A DNA stretch of 64,000 nucleotides from Symbiodinium natans (GCA_905221605.1 CAJNDS010000162.1:110001-174000), one strand, 5' to 3'; counted from the first letter of the stretch, positions 1-13,394 are shown. Made by a program: numbers and translations. Notes: generated by a model from the sequence alone, not told the origin.

Positions 1-718
1 TGTTTGTATCTTCAGAGGTGCGGGGCCATGGGCCACCCCTGAGCCCACGGAACGGAAGGGAACGGAAGCGGAAGTTGGTCGTCTTTGTCTTGCTGGCTGT
101 TGGGCTGCACAGCTGGGTTAGTCAAAGAACCCTAAACCCTAAACCCTAAACGCTAAACCCTGCCCCCTAAACCCTAAACCCTAAACCCTAAACCCTAAAC
201 CCTAAACCCTACACCCTACACCCTACACCCTAAACCCTAAACCCTAAACCCTAAACCCTAAACCCTAAACCCTAAACCCCAAACGAACTTAAAACAACCC
301 CCTAAACCGTAAACTCTAAGCCCTAAACCAAACCCTGTGGAGGCACTGGGCCTCCCTTTGCTGCTCGGTCGGTTGCCTCGGCTCATGAGGGGTTTCGGCT
401 TCAGGGTTTCGGGCGAATCTTTAAGTATCCTTGCCAAGTCTTCTACGTCTTTTCGTGAGAACTGCGCATGACGAACTGACGAACTTCGTGCTGCTCAAGC
501 AAAAGTGCAGCAGTGCACATTATGCAACAACTCAGAGTGCAGACCTGTACTGTTACGTACTACCATACTGTGCATGAAAGAATCCCCGCGCCGATTGTGA
601 TATGCAAACAGCCCCATCCTGCAACCCCCCTCGCCCCCAAAGCGCAGCTGCTCCGCAGAAGGCAGCGCCGATCCCTTGCGGGTGCTTGCGCTGGCCCCCC
701 CCCTCTTTGCCAAGTGCC
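1..718. other. Upstream region with a telomere-like array, no gene recognised
   Basis: This stretch precedes the first convincing coding exon. It contains a (CCCTAAA)n array at about 127-335 and otherwise unique sequence at 336-718. Short open frames on both strands at 495-837 overlap the first exon of the next gene and have no recognisable domain. The 1-126 segment could be the tail of an upstream gene, but no family motif is visible. No spliced-leader relic or TATA-like element was identified. Confidence 0.5.
127..335. repeat. Telomere-like (CCCTAAA)n array
   Basis: About 25 imperfect CCCTAAA units with local variants such as CCCTACA. The array is flanked on both sides by unique sequence and followed downstream by genes, so it is interstitial. 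It is not evidence of a chromosome end. Confidence 0.9.
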
Positions 719-3700
719 ATGAACGGACAATCTCCGACCTCCTCGTGGGTGGCCGCCCAGCGCTCGCGGGGCTGCGGCAGCTGCATCTCCGTCGGCTTCG
801 TGGCGCTGGCTGCACTGGCGCTGACCGCGTGCGTCATGCTTCCGGACTCAACAAGCCCGGATGACTCCGGAGATGTGCAGCCCCAATCCTCAAACCCCTA
901 CAAGCCCTACATCCTGAACCCCAAGCCCGAAACCCGAAATCCTAAACCCTAAACCACATAAACCTCAACCCCTAAACCCGAGGCTGTTTGTGGATACCCC
1001 TGGTGGCAAGAGTCCTACGCCGATGCCTCCGCCGGCACCGCCACCGTCTCCAGTACCGGCCTACGAGCCACAATGCACGGCACACGAAGCCCGTCTGAGT
1101 TTAGGGTTTAGGGTTTAGGGTTTAGGGTTTAGGGTTTTGGGTTTTTAGGGTTTAGGGTTTTTAGGGTTTAGGGTTTAGGGTTTCGGGCCCCATGTTTTGT
1201 CGCCAAAGCTTGTAACGAACATGTAGGCGATGGCGTGTTGCTCCATCCTTCGCGCCCAGACCCTAAACCCTAAGCCCTAAACCATAAACCCTAAACCCGG
1301 ACAGCTATAATCCCTAAGCCCTTAACCCGAAGCCCGAAACCCAAAACCCGTAGCGCTGCTCAGGCGAAGTGTGCTGGCTCTGGCCTTACGGGCAACTGCT
1401 GTCCCGATCCGGACGGAGTGCTGCTTCAGTGCTGATTCTCAGCTGCAGAGGTGCGTACCTGGAGAGGTTCGTGGGAACTTGTAAGTGGGGTTATTAAGTG
1501 GGGTAACTATGGTTATGAGCTGATTTGGGGTACTTTTCACCCTACCACATAAGTACCCGTGAAGCTTCAAGTACTATTTAGGGTGAAGGTCCGCACAGGA
1601 CTTTGGAAGCACGGCAAGTTGTCGTCTCTTCTGTGTTGCGTGCTCTTTGCCTCCTGGGCGCATGAGGCTCACCAATCCCGTCCAATGCCTCAGTGACTCC
1701 GTTCCATAGCATGCCTCCCAGCTGCTTTGGGCGGGGGTGGGGGGCGGGTTGTTCTCAGGTCTTGGGGCTTAGTCTTCTAAGGTTGAGGGTTTTAGGACTT
1801 AGATGGCTTTCGGGGTTTTTTGGGTTTTTGAAGGTTTAGGGTTCCGGGCGTGTTAGGGTTTCTCAGGGTGTTCTCCCTAGGGCTTCTGGGGATATAGGGT
1901 TTCGGGCTCGTTGCTTGCGTTGACTGCCCTCCGAAACCTGTGCTTTTCCCTAAGCCCTAAACCCGAAACCCTAAACCCTAAACCCTAAACCCTTGTGAAC
2001 CCTAAACCCTAAACCCTAAGCCGTTTGGACACTGCGCGAGGTGCTACGCGCCCACGCCCGCGAAGAAGATCACGCACTTCGACACGGACGACTACATGGG
2101 TACCTGGGCCGAGCCCCTCTGGGGCAGCCCTGGGCGGAAGGACCTGGAGGTCATACGCTCCCTGAATCTCGGCTTGGGATCCCGAGTTATTGTAGCCCAA
2201 AACCCAAAACCCAAAACCCTAAACCCTAAACCCCAAACATCAAAACCCTAAAACCCTAAGAATCCTAAGCCCTGAGCTGCCACAATGAGGATAGAAGGGC
2301 GAGAGTGCCTGGTCTAGTTCCATCTAGTTCCCCTAGTTTCAAACTCCTCCGAATCTTCGCTCTTCAGAGGGTTGACTGGGCTTTCGGGAGGTTTACCCTA
2401 AACCCTAAACCCTAAACCCGAAACCCTAAACCCTAAACCCGAAACTCTTCTTAGGTTCAAACCGATCCTCAGAACTGTTCTCTTCGCAGCTCGAATGTCA
2501 CACTTTCTGTCTTGCCCCGGCGGGCACCACCCTTAGTCCTGCCCGTAACGTACAAGACGATCTCGGCCCCCTGCGCTCTGCGCAAGCCCCCGTCGAAGTT
2601 TGCGGAGGATGGCAGGTGCATCATTCACGCTCGTCCGTGTCGCTTGCGTTTGGAATCCGTACTAAGATTGAGTTTCTGCCAAGTGAACCTCAAACCGGAG
2701 TTGGGAATCCAATTGCTCATGGAACTAAGGAATGTAGATGCCTTGCGGCTCTATGGCAACGACCCGCGCCTGAACCACAGGGACTTCTTGGATCGAGCGT
2801 ACAAGCTAGGCCTTGGCGTGGTGGTGGCCACTGGGCCTGTGCTGATTAAGGCGGCTTTCGGATTTGGGGGGTTTGTGGCACTGTGGCACTGGTGCTGCTA
2901 GACCCTAAGCCCTAAACCCTAAGCTCCTAAACCTTGCTCCTTTCCGAGCACTTCCGAGGCCATTTCAGACTATCCGTACACGCAGGACTTCGGCCCCTCA
3001 TTCTCAGGGGTTGTCCTGTTGAAGGGTACTCTATAGGTTCCCCTACTACCCCCCTCCCGCTTAATTAAGGCCAGTTAAGCCTAAGTAAGCTCTTTCAGGG
3101 GGCATGCTGGGGGGGTAGCCGTAAACCCTAAACCCTAAATCCTCAACCCTAAACCCTGGACTAAACCCTAAACCCTAAACCCTAAACCCTGAACCCTGAA
3201 CCCTGAACCCTGAACCCTGAACCCTGAACCCTAAACCCTAAACCCTAAACCCTAAACCCTGAACCCTGAACCCTGAACTCTGAACCCTGAGAGTAGTATA
3301 GAGGTGGGGTGTACGGAAACCCTAAACCCTAAACCCTAAACCCGAACCCTAAACCCTAAACCCTAGTAGGGAAACCCATGAGGTCCTTGCGCCCCTGTGA
3401 GGATCCGAGTGGGAGATGTGCAGCTGGATTGCCCTATGACTGCTTCAGCGAAGTGAGGCTGGTGTGGTTTAGGGTTCAGGGTTCAGGGTTCAGGGTTCAG
3501 GCTTTAGGGTTTAGGGTTTAGGGGTGCGAGCCGGGAGTCTCTTGTCCAGCAGATGACCTGCAAGTGCGAATGCGCAGGTCGCAGTATGCCGACATGCTCC
3601 GAAAGGGCTTCGCCATAAAGTACTCCGACGGTCGCATGTACTACCATCCGAGCGTCAAGGCCTGCACTCTGTTCACTTTGGAGCGATCACCACTCAGCAG

Positions 3701-6700
3701 ATCTTTCCGTCACACGCGTCTTTCTTCAAGCTCCGACGACCTCGGGCCCTGATCCCTGAGCCCCAATGTAGCCCCTTAATCCGTAGAGGGTATATAAGGG
3801 GTATAGAATGGGTACCCTTTGAAGGGCCCATACCAAGGGACCATGTAACTACCCTTAGAACGTGAAGGCCGTTATCCTCATCAACGAGCCCGAGCTGAAG
3901 ATCACGTACAACGAGACCATCGCAAAGGAGACCTGGAGCCAAGGGCTCCTTTGCTGCTTTTTAACAAGAGTTTAGGGTTTAGGGTTTAGGGTTTAGGGTT
4001 TAGGGTTTAGGGTTTAGATTCCGTTGAACACCCTACTTCTCAAGCCCGGGCCCTTTTCCCTCTACCTTGTGCTGCTTTTAAAGAGGGACTTCTGTAGATT
4101 GTAGAGGGACCATCATTCCCCCAACTTCATCAGGTTCCCTCCCAAGAACTCGCAAGCCACCTCTCAATCTTTAAGTGGTTTGGGGGTTTAGGGTTTAGGG
4201 TTTAGGGTTTAGGGTTTAGGGTCGATCTTGTACAGAGGTACTATGCAAAGGCCCTCCTTTCGGCCATCGATGGCGCCCTAGCTGCGGAGCAGGACTGGAG
4301 GAGTTTAGTTCGGTGGGAGAGTGCAAGCTCGGCTGCCTATGCGCACGCACAGGGTTTAGGGTTTAGGGTTAGGGTTTAGGGTTTAGGGCTTTGGGTTTAG
4401 GGTTTAGGGTTTAGGGCGTCTCGCCGCGCAGTGGCAGTAAGGACAACGTGTAAATGGCGCCCCAACACACCCAGGAGGTGTGGGGGGGCGGCATGTCGCA
4501 CGAAGGCACTTGTATTCAATGTAGCCCAACAATTTTCATTGGTGTTGGTTTCTTTTTCCCCGCCCGCTGTGAGCTTTCACAGGCCACCACCCAAACCACT
4601 GCCTTTTGGGGTTTAGGGCTGTCGCCCACAATTCCCACCTTGAGAAACGATTCAAAGCTCCTGTGGAGGGGCTGGAGGGGCTGGAGGGGCTGAAGGCGCT
4701 GGAGGGGCTGGAGGGGCTGGAGGGGCTGGAGGGGCGGGGGGGGGCATGGGTGAAGGGGCCGCAGTTCAAAACGAGCTTGGCTCTGGGGTACCCCCCCAGG
4801 GAAACGTCGACCATCAAGAGGAGGATCATGGGGTTCCCTTTGTAAATGTAAGGCACCACTTGAATGGTCCTAAAGCAAGGCTCAGCCCTAGGGGCTGTAT
4901 TCGACCATTCTCCAATGGCTCAACCCATTGTCCATCCAGTAAAGGTGTATTTCGCTGCCGGGTATAATTCTGGGTCCAGGCACCCTAGTATAGGGTGGGT
5001 ACGGCCTATGCAGGGTGGGAATTTAGGGGCTTGAAATCCTTACAACGTACAAGAGGCACGGGGGGACCGTAAAGTGATTGGGAGATGGTTTGGAACCTGG
5101 CGGTCGGCGCCGAAAGCCCCTGCAAGAGGCGCCGGGCCCTAAGGCGGGGCCGGAAGTCCTCACAAGAGGCGGGGTCTTAGGACTTGGGGCTTAGGGTCTG
5201 GGGTTTAGGGTTTACGGTTTAGGTTTTAGGGTTTAGGGTTTAGGGTTTAGGGTTTAGGGTTAGGGTTTAGGGTTTCGGGTTTAGGGTTTAGGGTTTAGGG
5301 TTAAGGTTTAGGGTTTGGGGTTTAGGGTTTTCGGTGTATGTTCTTGACGGCCTTCCAAAGCCGTGGAATGGCCTCAGCACCGTCGGTGAGAGAAAGCACG
5401 GACAGGTTCTCCGGCCAGGAATTTCCGAAAACAGGTGGAACCTTTTTGGGGGTTCCGATAGTAAGAGTTGCTATACTTTTGGGTCTATTCGGGGAGGTTC
5501 CCTATTTTGGGACATACTCAAGTCGCTGCCATTCTAACAGCCCTTGTGTGTTCTTGTCTTTGACGTAGGGTCATGGGTTGAAAACCATAGTGGCCGTAGC
5601 GCTTCCGCCACTGAAGAGCAAGACAAACGGTGAAGGGTTTCCTCGCCCAGCCTAAGTGCAATGTCTGAGATTCCTGGAGGGGACGTTCCGTCCGTAATTC
5701 TTTCGCTTGCTCATGCGGCCGCTGACAAAGAACCGGCAGCTCCAAAGACGCAGCCTCTGCCGCACGACTTGCGCAGGCATGTTTGGACTTGGACTATCGA
5801 GCACAATCTAAACCCCAAGGCCCCAAATACTATATGGTCACTTCTCGAAAATATGGTCCCTTTTGGGGTCCTTATCATAAGGTACCCAAAGAGGGGCCAT
5901 GATTTAGAGAACTGGCCATATCCTGAACCCTGATCCCTCAACCCTGCACCCTAAACCCCCCGGTTGGTAGGCTTCCGGGAGTGTGACCGCACGCCGCGCA
6001 CATCCTTGCGCCATCATCCACAACCGCCAAAGTAGGAAGCCTGCACTGCGCTAAAGCCTAAACCCTAAACCCTAAACCCTAAACCCTAAACCCTAAACCC
6101 AAAGCCCTAAACCCGAAACCCTAAACCCGAAGCCTCCAAACCGTAAACCTTTAAAACCTGTCAGTCTGGGGAGGACCTCCGAATCCACGGTCGACTGCCG
6201 CCCTTCACTGTAGTCCGGCGCCCAGCGGAACCCACCCCTAAAAGTTCCCCCTTGCACTAACAGTCCTTAATAGGGAGTATAGTACCCGCATGACCCCATT
6301 ATAGTACCGGCATTGTTGCACACCCTATTTTAATCCCTATCAAGGGCTGTTAGTATAAGGGGGAGCATCCCAGCCCCAAGGCCTTAATTCCTTCAGAGCC
6401 CCAAGAAGCTCTTAGCCGCCCTCAAAGCCTTCAAAAGGTTCTCAACCCCGGCCCCAACGTCCAAATCTCGAAACTCAAAACCTGAAGAGTTGTTGGTTCC
6501 TCTCCCGAAAGTCAGGGCCCTAAGCCCTAGGCCCAAATCTCAAAAGCACTCCAACAGGCCCCCCCCCCCCCCCCCCGCAATGTAGGGAACTGGCCGTCGC
6601 TTTTGGAAAGGTTCACTCCTTTGCCACCTGCGAGATCTGCAAGTCCAACACTGCAGGCCTGGGCACCCTTTTTTGGGCTTGGGGGTTTAGGATTTGGGGT

Positions 6701-9575
6701 TCAGGTTTGGGGTTTGGGGTTTAGGGTTTGGGGTTCAGGGTTTGGGGTTTAGGGATTCGGCCTTAGGCTTTAAGGTTTAGGGTTTGGGTTTACGGTTTGG
6801 GGATCGGGGTTGGGGTTGAGTGGGTTGAAGGGGGCGTTTCGCCGCGCAACAGCAGGAACCTCTCACATGAAGGGTTGAAAAGAACGTGGGGCCTGAAGGG
6901 GCTTAGCCCTCTGAACCCGAACCCTCAATTCTCACGTTAAGGGTCCCCTTAAAGCCTAAACCCTAAACCCTACACCCCCTTAACCCTTAAAGCCCTGTAG
7001 GCCCTAAACCCCAACCCAACCGTAACCTCATCAACTGCGGCCCAGGAAACCGGGCGGGGCAGGCCTGGCTTTTGGGCATCTTTCAGTGAGTGGGTTAGGG
7101 TTTAGGGTTTAGGGTTTAGGGTTTAGGGTTTAGGGTTTAGGGTTTAGGGTTTGGGGTTTAGGGTGACAGGCATTGAGGATTTGGGGTTCAGGGGTTAGGC
7201 CGTGTGGGGGTTTTAGGGTGTAGGGCTTTCGGGCTCACCCTCTCCATCGCAAACACCCCAAACCCCCAAAACTCCCAAACCCCCAAACCCCCCAAACCCG
7301 CAAACCGTCAAACCCCCCACAATGCCAATAGAAATGCGAAAGGCCCCCAAAGCTTAGGAGACCTTGAATCCCTGAGCGCTCTTCAATCCCTTACCTTTGA
7401 GCCAGAACCCTATAGTGAAACCCCTATATAAACCCTAAACCTACAAGCCTAAACCCTGACGCTTAAAACCCTAAAACCCCACACCCCAAACACTAAACCC
7501 CAAAACCCTAAAGCCCTGGCAGGCTCTGGTGGGAACCCTGGCATCTGTGGGCTTCATGTACGACTTCGTCGTGGCCGGAGAGGGGGGGGGTTTTAGAGTT
7601 TATGGTTCAGGGTTGGGGAAAGGGTTTCGAGTTCAGGGGAGGTTTACTGAGGGCGTTTAGGATATAATTTGGTCGTTTAGGGTTGCATTAGGGTGATTGC
7701 GTTTAGGGTTTGATTAGGGTGAGGAGGATTCGGGAGCTCGGTGGGTGTTTAGGGTCTGGAGATTAAGTGGTTTTAGGGCTTAGGGCTTCGGGCTTAGGGT
7801 TTAGGATTTAGGGTTTAGGGTTTAGTGCTTCTGGAATCAGGGAGGGGAGCTGACATGGTGTGTCAGGTGCACGGATGGGCTTCCACACTTTTGCCTTTCT
7901 TTCCTTCAGCTGTTGGGGCTTTTTGGGGCGCTTCGCCGCGATGGGGGCGGCTTCTCCCCCCAAGGCCCAGAGTACTTTAGTTCTTATTCTGGAATACTCC
8001 AATCCTTGCAGGGGATGCTTTCGCCCCGCCTCTACGGATACGTGCCGCACCACGACCTGCGGGCGGCCTTACAGCATCGGTTCTTGCTGGGCTTCAACAC
8101 GCAAGACACCACGGAGCCCTGGCGAGGGTCAAGTGGCACTGCGTGGGTACTTGGAGGTTCATGGGTACTTGCATGTAGGGTTGTAAGTATCCCAAGTAAG
8201 GCTATAATGATAGCTACACTACTTCTAACCCTACTCTTAAGTACCCATGAACCTCCTACTTAGGAGGCAGGGGAGGTAGAGGAGGCAGAGGAACAGGTGC
8301 GAGCAACCAAGGATGTCATCTGCCAGCAGGTGCTTCAGCCCTTGCAGGCCTCCGCACTCTCAGGTTTGCCAATCTGGGCTGGCGAGTACAAGGCCCGTCC
8401 CTGTCGGGGTTTACGAACATCGGGGACCTCCCATCTAGATCCCCGAGTAGTAGGATATCCCCTTATGAGAACCCCAATAAGGTACAGCCCAAATTCAGGA
8501 CACCGCCCCACGTCGTGCTGTCTGTAGCTTCCAGGCCTGGTATCAGTCCTTGGCCACGAGCAAGATGAGCGATTTCGAGGCGGACTACAAGAAGATCGCG
8601 ACGTGGATGAGCAGCAGCAGCAGCTGCGATGGCGCCGGGGCCAAGCTGACAGGTGCAACGCACCCCCTTCCCAAGCCCCCAACGTCCTTGGAAAATCTTT
8701 GAAAATCCATCCACTCCACTTGGGGGAAAACGAAAACAGGGGACCCCTAAAAGTAGGATCCCCTTTGAATCACGATCCCAATAAGGTACCCCCTAGTATC
8801 GCAAACCCGCCCTTCGAGTTCTTGGATGACTACTAAACATGTAGCAATCTATTTTGCTTCACTCTCTCGTGGCGGCCAGGCGTATCCGTCTTCGAGTTCC
8901 AGGTGTCGTACTTCAAAGGCACAAAGGACCACCAAATGGACTTCGGTATCTATGAGCTCGGATCATCGCAGACGCTTGTGCAGCACAGTGTAGCACGAGG
9001 AAGAAGCTGAAAATGCTCTTTCATTCGCTTCATTCACTGGCTGGTGACACCTTGTGCTGAGGATAGGAACGACGCCCAAAGTTGAAGAAACACAGTGGAA
9101 GCAGTATCCAGTGTGGTGCCTGCACAAGAAACGCCGCTGGGTTTGAGGTGAGTGCTCGAGTATGTGCATGTTTCCCAGAGCTGCGCAGAATGAAACCCTA
9201 AGCCCTAAACCCTAAACCCTAAACCCTAAGCCCTAAACCTTAAACCCTAAACCCTAAACCCTAAACCCTAAACCCTAAACCCTGAACCCAAGACCCTAAA
9301 CCACACTCCCTGGATGTTCCTGGAAGCCAAGGCAATGGGGCAGGTAAAAGCTGGGTTGACACCGTGGCAAAGGTTCCGAAGCGGCATCCGGGCATTCGAC
9401 GCTGAGATCCTAAACCCTAAACCCTAAACCCTAAACCCTAAACCCTAAACCCTAAACCCTAAACTCTCAACCCTGTTGCTGGCGCGCCTTGTTTTGCTCT
9501 CAGGTGCTGGGTGGCACAGCGCCGAGTGATGCGGACTGCCCGAACTACGACGAGGTTGTGACCGTTCAGACCTGA
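719..9575 (+). CDS. Secreted or membrane-anchored clan GH-A glycoside hydrolase-like protein, multi-exon
   Basis: Probably a beta-glucan-active enzyme at the cell surface or in the secretory pathway; the substrate is inferred. The ATG at 719 starts MNGQSPTSSW followed by a hydrophobic segment (VGFVALAALALTACVML), a signal anchor. A Pro-rich exon lies near 983-1098. A Cys module near 1356-1430 reads CAGSGLTGNCCPDPDG. An exon near 2040-2170 reads CYAPTPAKKITHFDTDDYM, and one near 2700-2850 contains ALRLYGNDPRLNHRDFLDRA. NEPELK at 3883-3900 fits the acid/base NEP motif of clan GH-A. Later exons lie near 4225-4350, 8010-8128 (YGYVPHHDLRAALQHRFLLG), 8540-8651, 8880-8965 (VFEFQVSYFKGTKDHQMDFG), 9090-9150 and 9504-9575. 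The last ends in TGA (VTVQT). Introns carry telomere-like arrays, for example at 1100-1190, 1259-1345, 3122-3366, 3969-4018, 5180-5335 and 9190-9305, plus short repeated elements. Start, stop and core exons are well supported; several junctions are not. The second catalytic Glu was not located. Confidence 0.75.
1457..1574. repeat. Introner-like element, family A (diverged copy)
   Basis: Diverged copy of the family whose ends read TTGGAGGTTCATGGGTAC and its reverse complement. Here the left end is CTGGAGAGGTTCGTGGGAAC and the right end is AAGTACCCGTGAAGCTTCAA. It lies in an intron of the hydrolase gene just after the Cys-module exon. Confidence 0.65.
3025..3120. repeat. Introner-like element, family H
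   Basis: About 95 bp reading CCCCTACTACCCCCCTCCC, then TTAATTAAGGCCAGTTAAGCC, and ending with a G-rich mirror (GGGGGGGTAG). A second copy with the same order of motifs occurs at 56826-56925 in another gene. It lies between two exons of the hydrolase gene. Confidence 0.65.
3122..3366. repeat. (CCCTAAA)n and (CCCTGAA)n intron array
   Basis: The array alternates blocks of CCCTAAA with blocks of CCCTGAA. This shows that a point variant spread locally to neighbouring units. It precedes an exon near 3370-3460 that contains a YDCFSEV-like frame. Confidence 0.85.
4668..4740. repeat. GGGGCTGGA minisatellite
   Basis: About eight 9-bp units of GGGGCTGGA in an intron of the hydrolase gene, ending in a G run. 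Overlapping open frames on both strands (Glu/Gly/Leu or Ser/Pro repeats) are translations of the repeat. Confidence 0.85.
5180..5335. repeat. (TTTAGGG)n intron array
   Basis: About 20 imperfect TTTAGGG units with local variants (TTTCGGG, TTAGGG) inside the hydrolase gene. Confidence 0.85.
6245..6370. repeat. Introner-like element, family B
   Basis: About 125 bp with inverted ends: CCCCCTTGCACTAACAGTCC on the left and GGGCTGTTAGTATAAGGGGG on the right. Three further copies occur at 39151-39243, 52028-52113 and 56468-56558. A 9-11 base stem around CTAACAGYCC is conserved in the copies. Confidence 0.8.
8149..8262. repeat. Introner-like element, family A
   Basis: About 114 bp with near-perfect terminal inverted repeats, TTGGAGGTTCATGGGTACTT and AAGTACCCATGAACCTCC. 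It follows the hydrolase exon ending near 8128 (NTQDTTEPW) and lies inside the intron. Confidence 0.85.
8414..8499. repeat. Introner-like element, family C
   Basis: Contains the family C core AGTAGGATATCCCCTTATGA followed by CCCCAATAAGGTAC. Other copies are at 8737-8804, 29664-29741, 44452-44540 and 56168-56262. It lies in a hydrolase intron. Confidence 0.7.
8737..8804. repeat. Introner-like element, family C (short copy)
   Basis: Reads GGGGACCCCTAAAAGTAGG, then ATCCCAATAAGGTACCCCC. It lies in the hydrolase intron after the GT donor at about 8652 (exon end GCTGACAG). Confidence 0.7.
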
Positions 9576-10040
9576 CAGCTGCGCCCAGCCTTGGAAGAAG
9601 TCAGGGGCAGGGGACAGAATTTTCACCCGCCGAGGATGTAGGATTGCAGGGGCGAAGTGTCTCCCATCTTCTTGCGCAGACCACGCCGTTTGGGCTTGCA
9701 GCGGCAAAGCCGCTGGAGATCTGTGCAGCCAAGGGAGGTTTGGTTTTATTAGGCCCGGTGTGGAGACATACCGGGTCCGCTGTACAAACGTGTTAGCGAA
9801 CAGTTCACAATGGGCCTGCCTGCATAGCAGACAGATGCAAGGCAACACCATCGTTTTGCACACTCGACAAAATGAGCTCCCGCGATGGCTGGACCAGTTG
9901 AGTGCCTCCGGAACACTCTCAGCCCCTCGCCCAAGCAAAGATCAACTTCCCATCCTAAACCCTAAGCCCTAAGCCCTAAGCCCGAAGCCCTAAACCCTAA
10001 ACCCTAAACTCTAAACCTTAAACCCTAAACCTCAATCTCC

Positions 10041-13000
10041 CAGCTTCCCGAGTCCCTTCATCCCCGAGGCGTGCTGCTGGTGGGCTCGCTGGCACTCCTC
10101 TCTGCGCAGGCCCTAAACCCTAACCCCTAACCCCTAACCCCTAGCCCCTAACCCCTAAACCCTAACCCCTAAACCCCTAAACCCCTAAACCCTAAACCCT
10201 AAACCCTAAACCCTAAACCCTGAGCCCAATTTCCATAGGATTCGTCGGTTCAGGGTTTTGGGTTTAAGGCTAGGGTTTAGGGCTTATAGGGTAGGGGTTT
10301 ATGGGGCTTATGGGGTTTTATAGGGCTTTTTAGGGTTTGCGGGTTGTTTTGGGTTTAGAGGGTTTGGAGAGTTTATTGGGTTGGTAGCATTTAGGGGCTA
10401 TACCGTTCAATTCCTTGCTGAAACGGGGACGAGTTAGGGTTTGGGGTTTCGGGGTTGGGTAGGGTTGGTGTACGTACATGGTCTTCCTTGGCATGGTCGC
10501 TTCGTTAGGAAGCCCCAAGCTTTCGGGAGATAGGAGCCCCTGATCTTGAAAGGTGATTAGGGGAGTTTAGGGTTTAGGGTTTAGGGTTTAGGGTTTAGCG
10601 TTTAGGGTGACCCTAAGCCAACCAGGGAACATTCGGACGCACCTCTCTTTGCAGGGCGCCGGCTCGGCTTCCTCCCTGTCCCAGATGCTGCTACTGGGCC
10701 TGGGTCTTGGAGGGAGGGCATGGAGCCACGGTTTAGGGTTTAGGGTTTAGGGTTTGGGGTTTAGGGTTTAGGGTTTAGGGTTTAGGGCACATTGCCGCCA
10801 ACCCTAAACCCTGAACCCTATATACCAAAGAAACCCTAAAACTCTTAAACCCTTAAACCCTTAAGCCAACTCAACCATTGAGCCATTCAACCCTCAACCC
10901 GAAACGCCTACACCCTCAAACCCTGAGCCCTTAAGCCCTAAACCCCTGAACCCTTAAACCCTAAACCCTGCCACTCCGCAGGAACCTTTGTCTCCAATGC
11001 GGCCTTCGCGTTCATGGCTGTGAGGGCAAGTCCGGCAGGTTTAAGTGTTGTGCTTTTTCTGACGCCTGTTCGGAGGTGCATGGGTATTCGGGGGAGATAA
11101 GAAGGGTAACTCTGATTGTAACCTTTCTTAGGGTACTTGTGACCCTACTGATAAGCACCCATCAACCTCCCAGTGGTCTGGATTGCCGTTTGAGGAGTAA
11201 AGGGTTTCATAAGGGAGTGTTGGGGGGTTTTGTGGGGTTCAGGGTTGAGGGTTTGGGGTTTAGGATTTAGGGTTTGGGGTTTAGGGTTTAGGGTTTACTT
11301 TGGAACGTTAATCAGTGTACCATGGTAGAGAGAGTGAACTTGGTTGAAGTTCCCGACGGCAATCCCGTGGTGCTCGTGACTGCTGGCTTGCACCCCATTC
11401 CCGAGCTGACGGAGCCTTGTGCCCCGAAGAACGTTGGCCCACACCGTGCTTTCCGGCACATGCAGTCGTCCCAAACACCCTAGCCAGAAGCCTTATATCC
11501 TAACCCTGAAACCCTAAACCTAAACCCTAAACCCTAAACCCTAAACCCTAAACCCTAAACCCTAAACCCTAAACCCTAAACCCTAAACCCTAAACCCTAA
11601 ACCCTAAGCCCTAAGCCCTAAGCCCTAAGCCCTAAGCCCTAAGCCCTAAGCCCTAAGCCCTAAACCCCCACCTCTCAAACAAATCACCAGCTCGCCATGG
11701 CCTCGGAAGCACTGCGCGCGGCCTGCCATGCGGAACACCTGGCGCTGGCAGAGGCGCCCAAGTGACGAGCAGACCCTGCTTTGTGGGGTTTAGGGTTTAG
11801 GGTTTGGGGTTTGGGGGTTTGGGGTTTAGGTCATCGTAGGGTTTGGGGTTAAGGGTTTGTGGGGTTTGGGGATCAGGGTTTTTAGAGCTTAAGGCTTCGG
11901 GTTTGTGAGGCTTAGGAATTGGAAGGCACTCAAAGAAACCCTATCAAACCCTTCGCGCGGTTTGAGGTTTAGGGTTTGATACTTGGCGTTCGGGGTTTGT
12001 GTGTATCGGGTTTGGGAGGGGTGGGGGGGTTTGGAGTTTTGGGGTCTAGGGTTGAGTGGATTCAGGGTTGAGGGGGTTGGGTTTTGGGGTCTTGGGTTGA
12101 AGGGTGTAGGGGTTAAGGTGTAGGGGTTTCGGGATTCTTTTTTTGCAGTTTTTACTCAGGAATTACGCGTAGCCTGGCCTAGACCACACCCAACAGCCCA
12201 TCTACACCCTAAACCCTAAACCCTGAACCCTAAACCCTAAACTTTACCGAGACAGTGGATGGGGCCCTTGGAGAGTTCTCACTGCTTGTTGGTGTGAGAA
12301 GGAGCATGAGATCTCAATCTAAAGCTACCCATGAACCCCGCCTCCCCTTACTAAACCCCCCCCTAACTCCCCCCCTAACCCCCTGAACCCCTAACCCCCC
12401 CCAAATCCTAAACCCTAAACCCTCAACTTTAAACACTAAACCTCAAACCCTAAACCCTCTCCTGAACCCTGACTTCCCACGCCTCCAGAGGAGGCGGCGA
12501 GGCGCTTCGTCGCGCCTTCGGCCATCTCGGCGGAGCGCTGGGATCCGGGCATGCCAGTGCCGGAGGCCCTCGTAGGGTTTAGGGTTTAGGGGGGGTTGGG
12601 GGCTTTCGGGGTGCAACGGGGGGCCAAGGGGGGTCAGGGGGGGTTAAGGGGGTTTAGGGTGGAAGGGGGGGCGGGAGCGGGGGGGGGGGGGGAATGGTTT
12701 TTTGTTTTTTGAGGGTCGGTGGTTTCGTGTCTAGCGCTCCAAAACTCCTAGAGCTCCAACGCCGTAAGCTGTTTGGGTGGCTGAAGGGGACCCTAAATCC
12801 TAAACCCTAAACCTAAAACACATAGACATGAATTTCTCAGGTTGTTTGTCTAAAAAACAGCTGACAAGCCGAGCTCAAATGAATCAAAGCCAATATTCAG
12901 TTCACTTAAGGCAACACACCTTTCTGAATTGACAAAGTTACTTGTCTACACAAGCTGGAGAGAGATTTTACAAGGCTTGGAAGGGGCTCCAGGAACCCCC

Positions 13001-13394
13001 AATTCGTCCTGGAAGGCTTCAAGGGCCGCATGCTTTGGCGTGAGATGGAGACTTTCTCCAAGATGAAGACAAAGTCTAAGCTGAACTTGGTTGAAAAAGA
13101 ATTTCGTCCAGAAGGTCTGGTTCAAAACGTTTCGTTCAACTCGTTTCGTGATTGGGGCCCAAACCCTGTACAATTTCCACAATCCCGAAACCCTAGACCC
13201 TAAACCCCAAACCCTAAACCCCGAACCCTAAACCCCAAACCCTAAACCCTAAACCCTAAACCCTGAACCCTAAAAGCCCTACCTTGGTGCTCAGGGTGCC
13301 AAGCTCGTCCACTGGGTGCGTCATGGCCAGGCCTGGCTCCCTTCCTTGGCTCAAAGAATATGGAATCTAGAAAATACAGAGGTAATAACGCATA

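Noticed and set aside
127-335. A chromosome end, because of telomeric repeats near the window start
   Set aside because: Similar arrays recur through the whole window in both orientations, inside genes and flanked by unique DNA.
13340-13360. Relic of the dinoflagellate spliced leader (TTGGCTCAA)
   Set aside because: Only nine bases match, inside an intron, without the rest of the leader. Chance is enough.
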